Assembly (NCBI GenBank): GCA_025642065.1
Contig: JAODUP010000548.1
Span: 372,501 to 436,500, forward strand
DNA from: Paralvinella palmiformis
Lineage: Eukaryota > Annelida > Polychaeta > Terebellida > Alvinellidae
Length of the DNA stretch: 64,000 bases
Direction: 5' to 3'
Shown here: positions 63,230 to 64,000 of the stretch, in pieces
Layout: each line of letters opens with the position of its first letter
How positions within the stretch are numbered: the first letter of the stretch is position 1
Notes under the pieces: generated by a model
What the model saw: the letters and a program-made list of their open reading frames with translations, nothing else
What the model was told of the DNA's origin: nothing
The model's database searches: none
Made by a program: the position numbers and the translations under genes

Positions 63230-64000
63230 TGTTAAAATTTGAACTTATCACCAACCAACCATAAACTGACTTATCACGCACCTGTCAGATCAAAATCCAA
63301 GAAAACATCTACACCATGGATATCCCCTGAAAGTATTAATGCCAAAGTGCGTCACCAATATTTAGGACAAATATGAAGGAAATCACGCACACAACTTAAC
63401 AAATTTAGCTATACTAAACCGTGCCATTTCTGCAATAGACTCGTGAATAAAGCTAAATCTGACTTTTATAGTAACAAGATCTTCAACAACTCCTCCCAAC
63501 CCTGGAACTGTATAAATAGGAATCTTTATAGAAAAGCATGCGTCTTTCCCGGGTTTTTTCTTCTAGTTGTAATATTGATTTTCCAGTTGTATCACTCTTG
63601 CACGGTGTATAAACCAGCCTCACTTACTGAAGTTTCTAAACTGATTTTATTATCCCCTAATAAGTCCTGTCAACTTGATCCCATTCCTACATTTCTACTA
63701 AAATCTTTTCTTCACACACTAAATGTTCCCTAATTACTAAGATAATAAAGTTTATCACTAAGCCCCTGGAGTGTTCCCTTCTCATTTTAAAATATTCCCA
63801 TGTAAACCCTCTCTAAAGGTTGACGGGAAAAGAAATTTCACATTTCGAAGTAAATATAACGTAACAAACAATTATTTTATTCCCTTTCAGATGCATTACC
63901 ACACTCAAAACAATTCTTACCACCAGCAATCATATTTCTATTAAAATGTTTCCTAAATCCTTCATTTCCGAACTTTCACGAGCCTTTGCTAGTGTGTACT
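63230..64000 (+). pseudogene. Decayed non-LTR retrotransposon, endonuclease-RT linker and RT start
   Basis: Plus-strand frames match the segment between the endonuclease and reverse transcriptase of jockey/CR1-like LINEs: TPWISPESINAKVRHQY, then VNKAKSDFYSNKIFNN, YKPASLTEVSKLILLSPNKS and LDPIPTFLLKSFL. SLDPIPT-type wording at the start of RT is typical of this class. A TGA interrupts near 63377. After 63733 the match (ITKII, PLECSLLILKYS) continues only with frame changes. The element runs off the right edge. Original protein is pol; catalytic YxDD would lie outside the window. Confidence 0.75.

Overview
The window reads as nuclear DNA of a marine invertebrate, most likely a mollusc or other lophotrochozoan (inference). 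Short coding exons are separated by long introns with GT/AG borders. Non-repeat DNA is AT-rich but not CpG-depleted. Microsatellites are very dense: (AC)n, (TA)n, (GA)n, (CTCA)n, (CAGA)n. tRNA-derived SINEs, a non-LTR retrotransposon remnant and foldback elements are present. Nothing bacterial (operons, ribosome binding sites, CRISPR) was seen. Most long ORFs are translations of simple repeats (HTHT, SLSL, THSL, DRQT) and are not genes.

One gene is certain: a Hairy/Enhancer-of-split (HES) bHLH-Orange repressor on the minus strand. Three coding exons can be placed: 15351-15446 (basic region and helix 1), 10230-10317 (helix 2) and 8451-9415 (Orange domain, Ser/Thr-rich tail, C-terminal WRPW). 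Splice sites and phases agree. A 3'UTR of about 540 nt with a polyadenylation signal at 7911-7916 follows. The first coding exon lies further upstream and is not settled; candidates are 21240-21260 and 55632-55688. The 5-kb intron between the two bHLH exons holds several hundred bases of microsatellite and a possible 45-nt cassette exon at 13080-13124.

From 15.5 to 61 kb no gene can be named. Several short candidate minus-strand exons with good splice borders occur (33848-33958, 30823-30855, 27131-27199, 26332-26489, 55632-55688). They are listed with low confidence because the proteins were not recognised.

Mobile DNA includes tRNA-derived SINEs (18305-18504 and 46290-46610 are the clearest), an 861-bp MITE with 152-bp near-identical inverted ends (40042-40902), and foldback elements whose arms are short tandem repeats (3100-3683, 54395-54920, 59333-59767, half copy 23148-23251). 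The repeat units of the three foldback types differ in sequence, but all are 13-16 bp, begin GGAC and run in the same orientation in the left arm. This shared design is the most interesting unexplained structure here.

At the right end lie a broken, intronless proteinase-K-like subtilase (61779-62748, minus) and a decayed non-LTR reverse-transcriptase region (63230-64000, plus).
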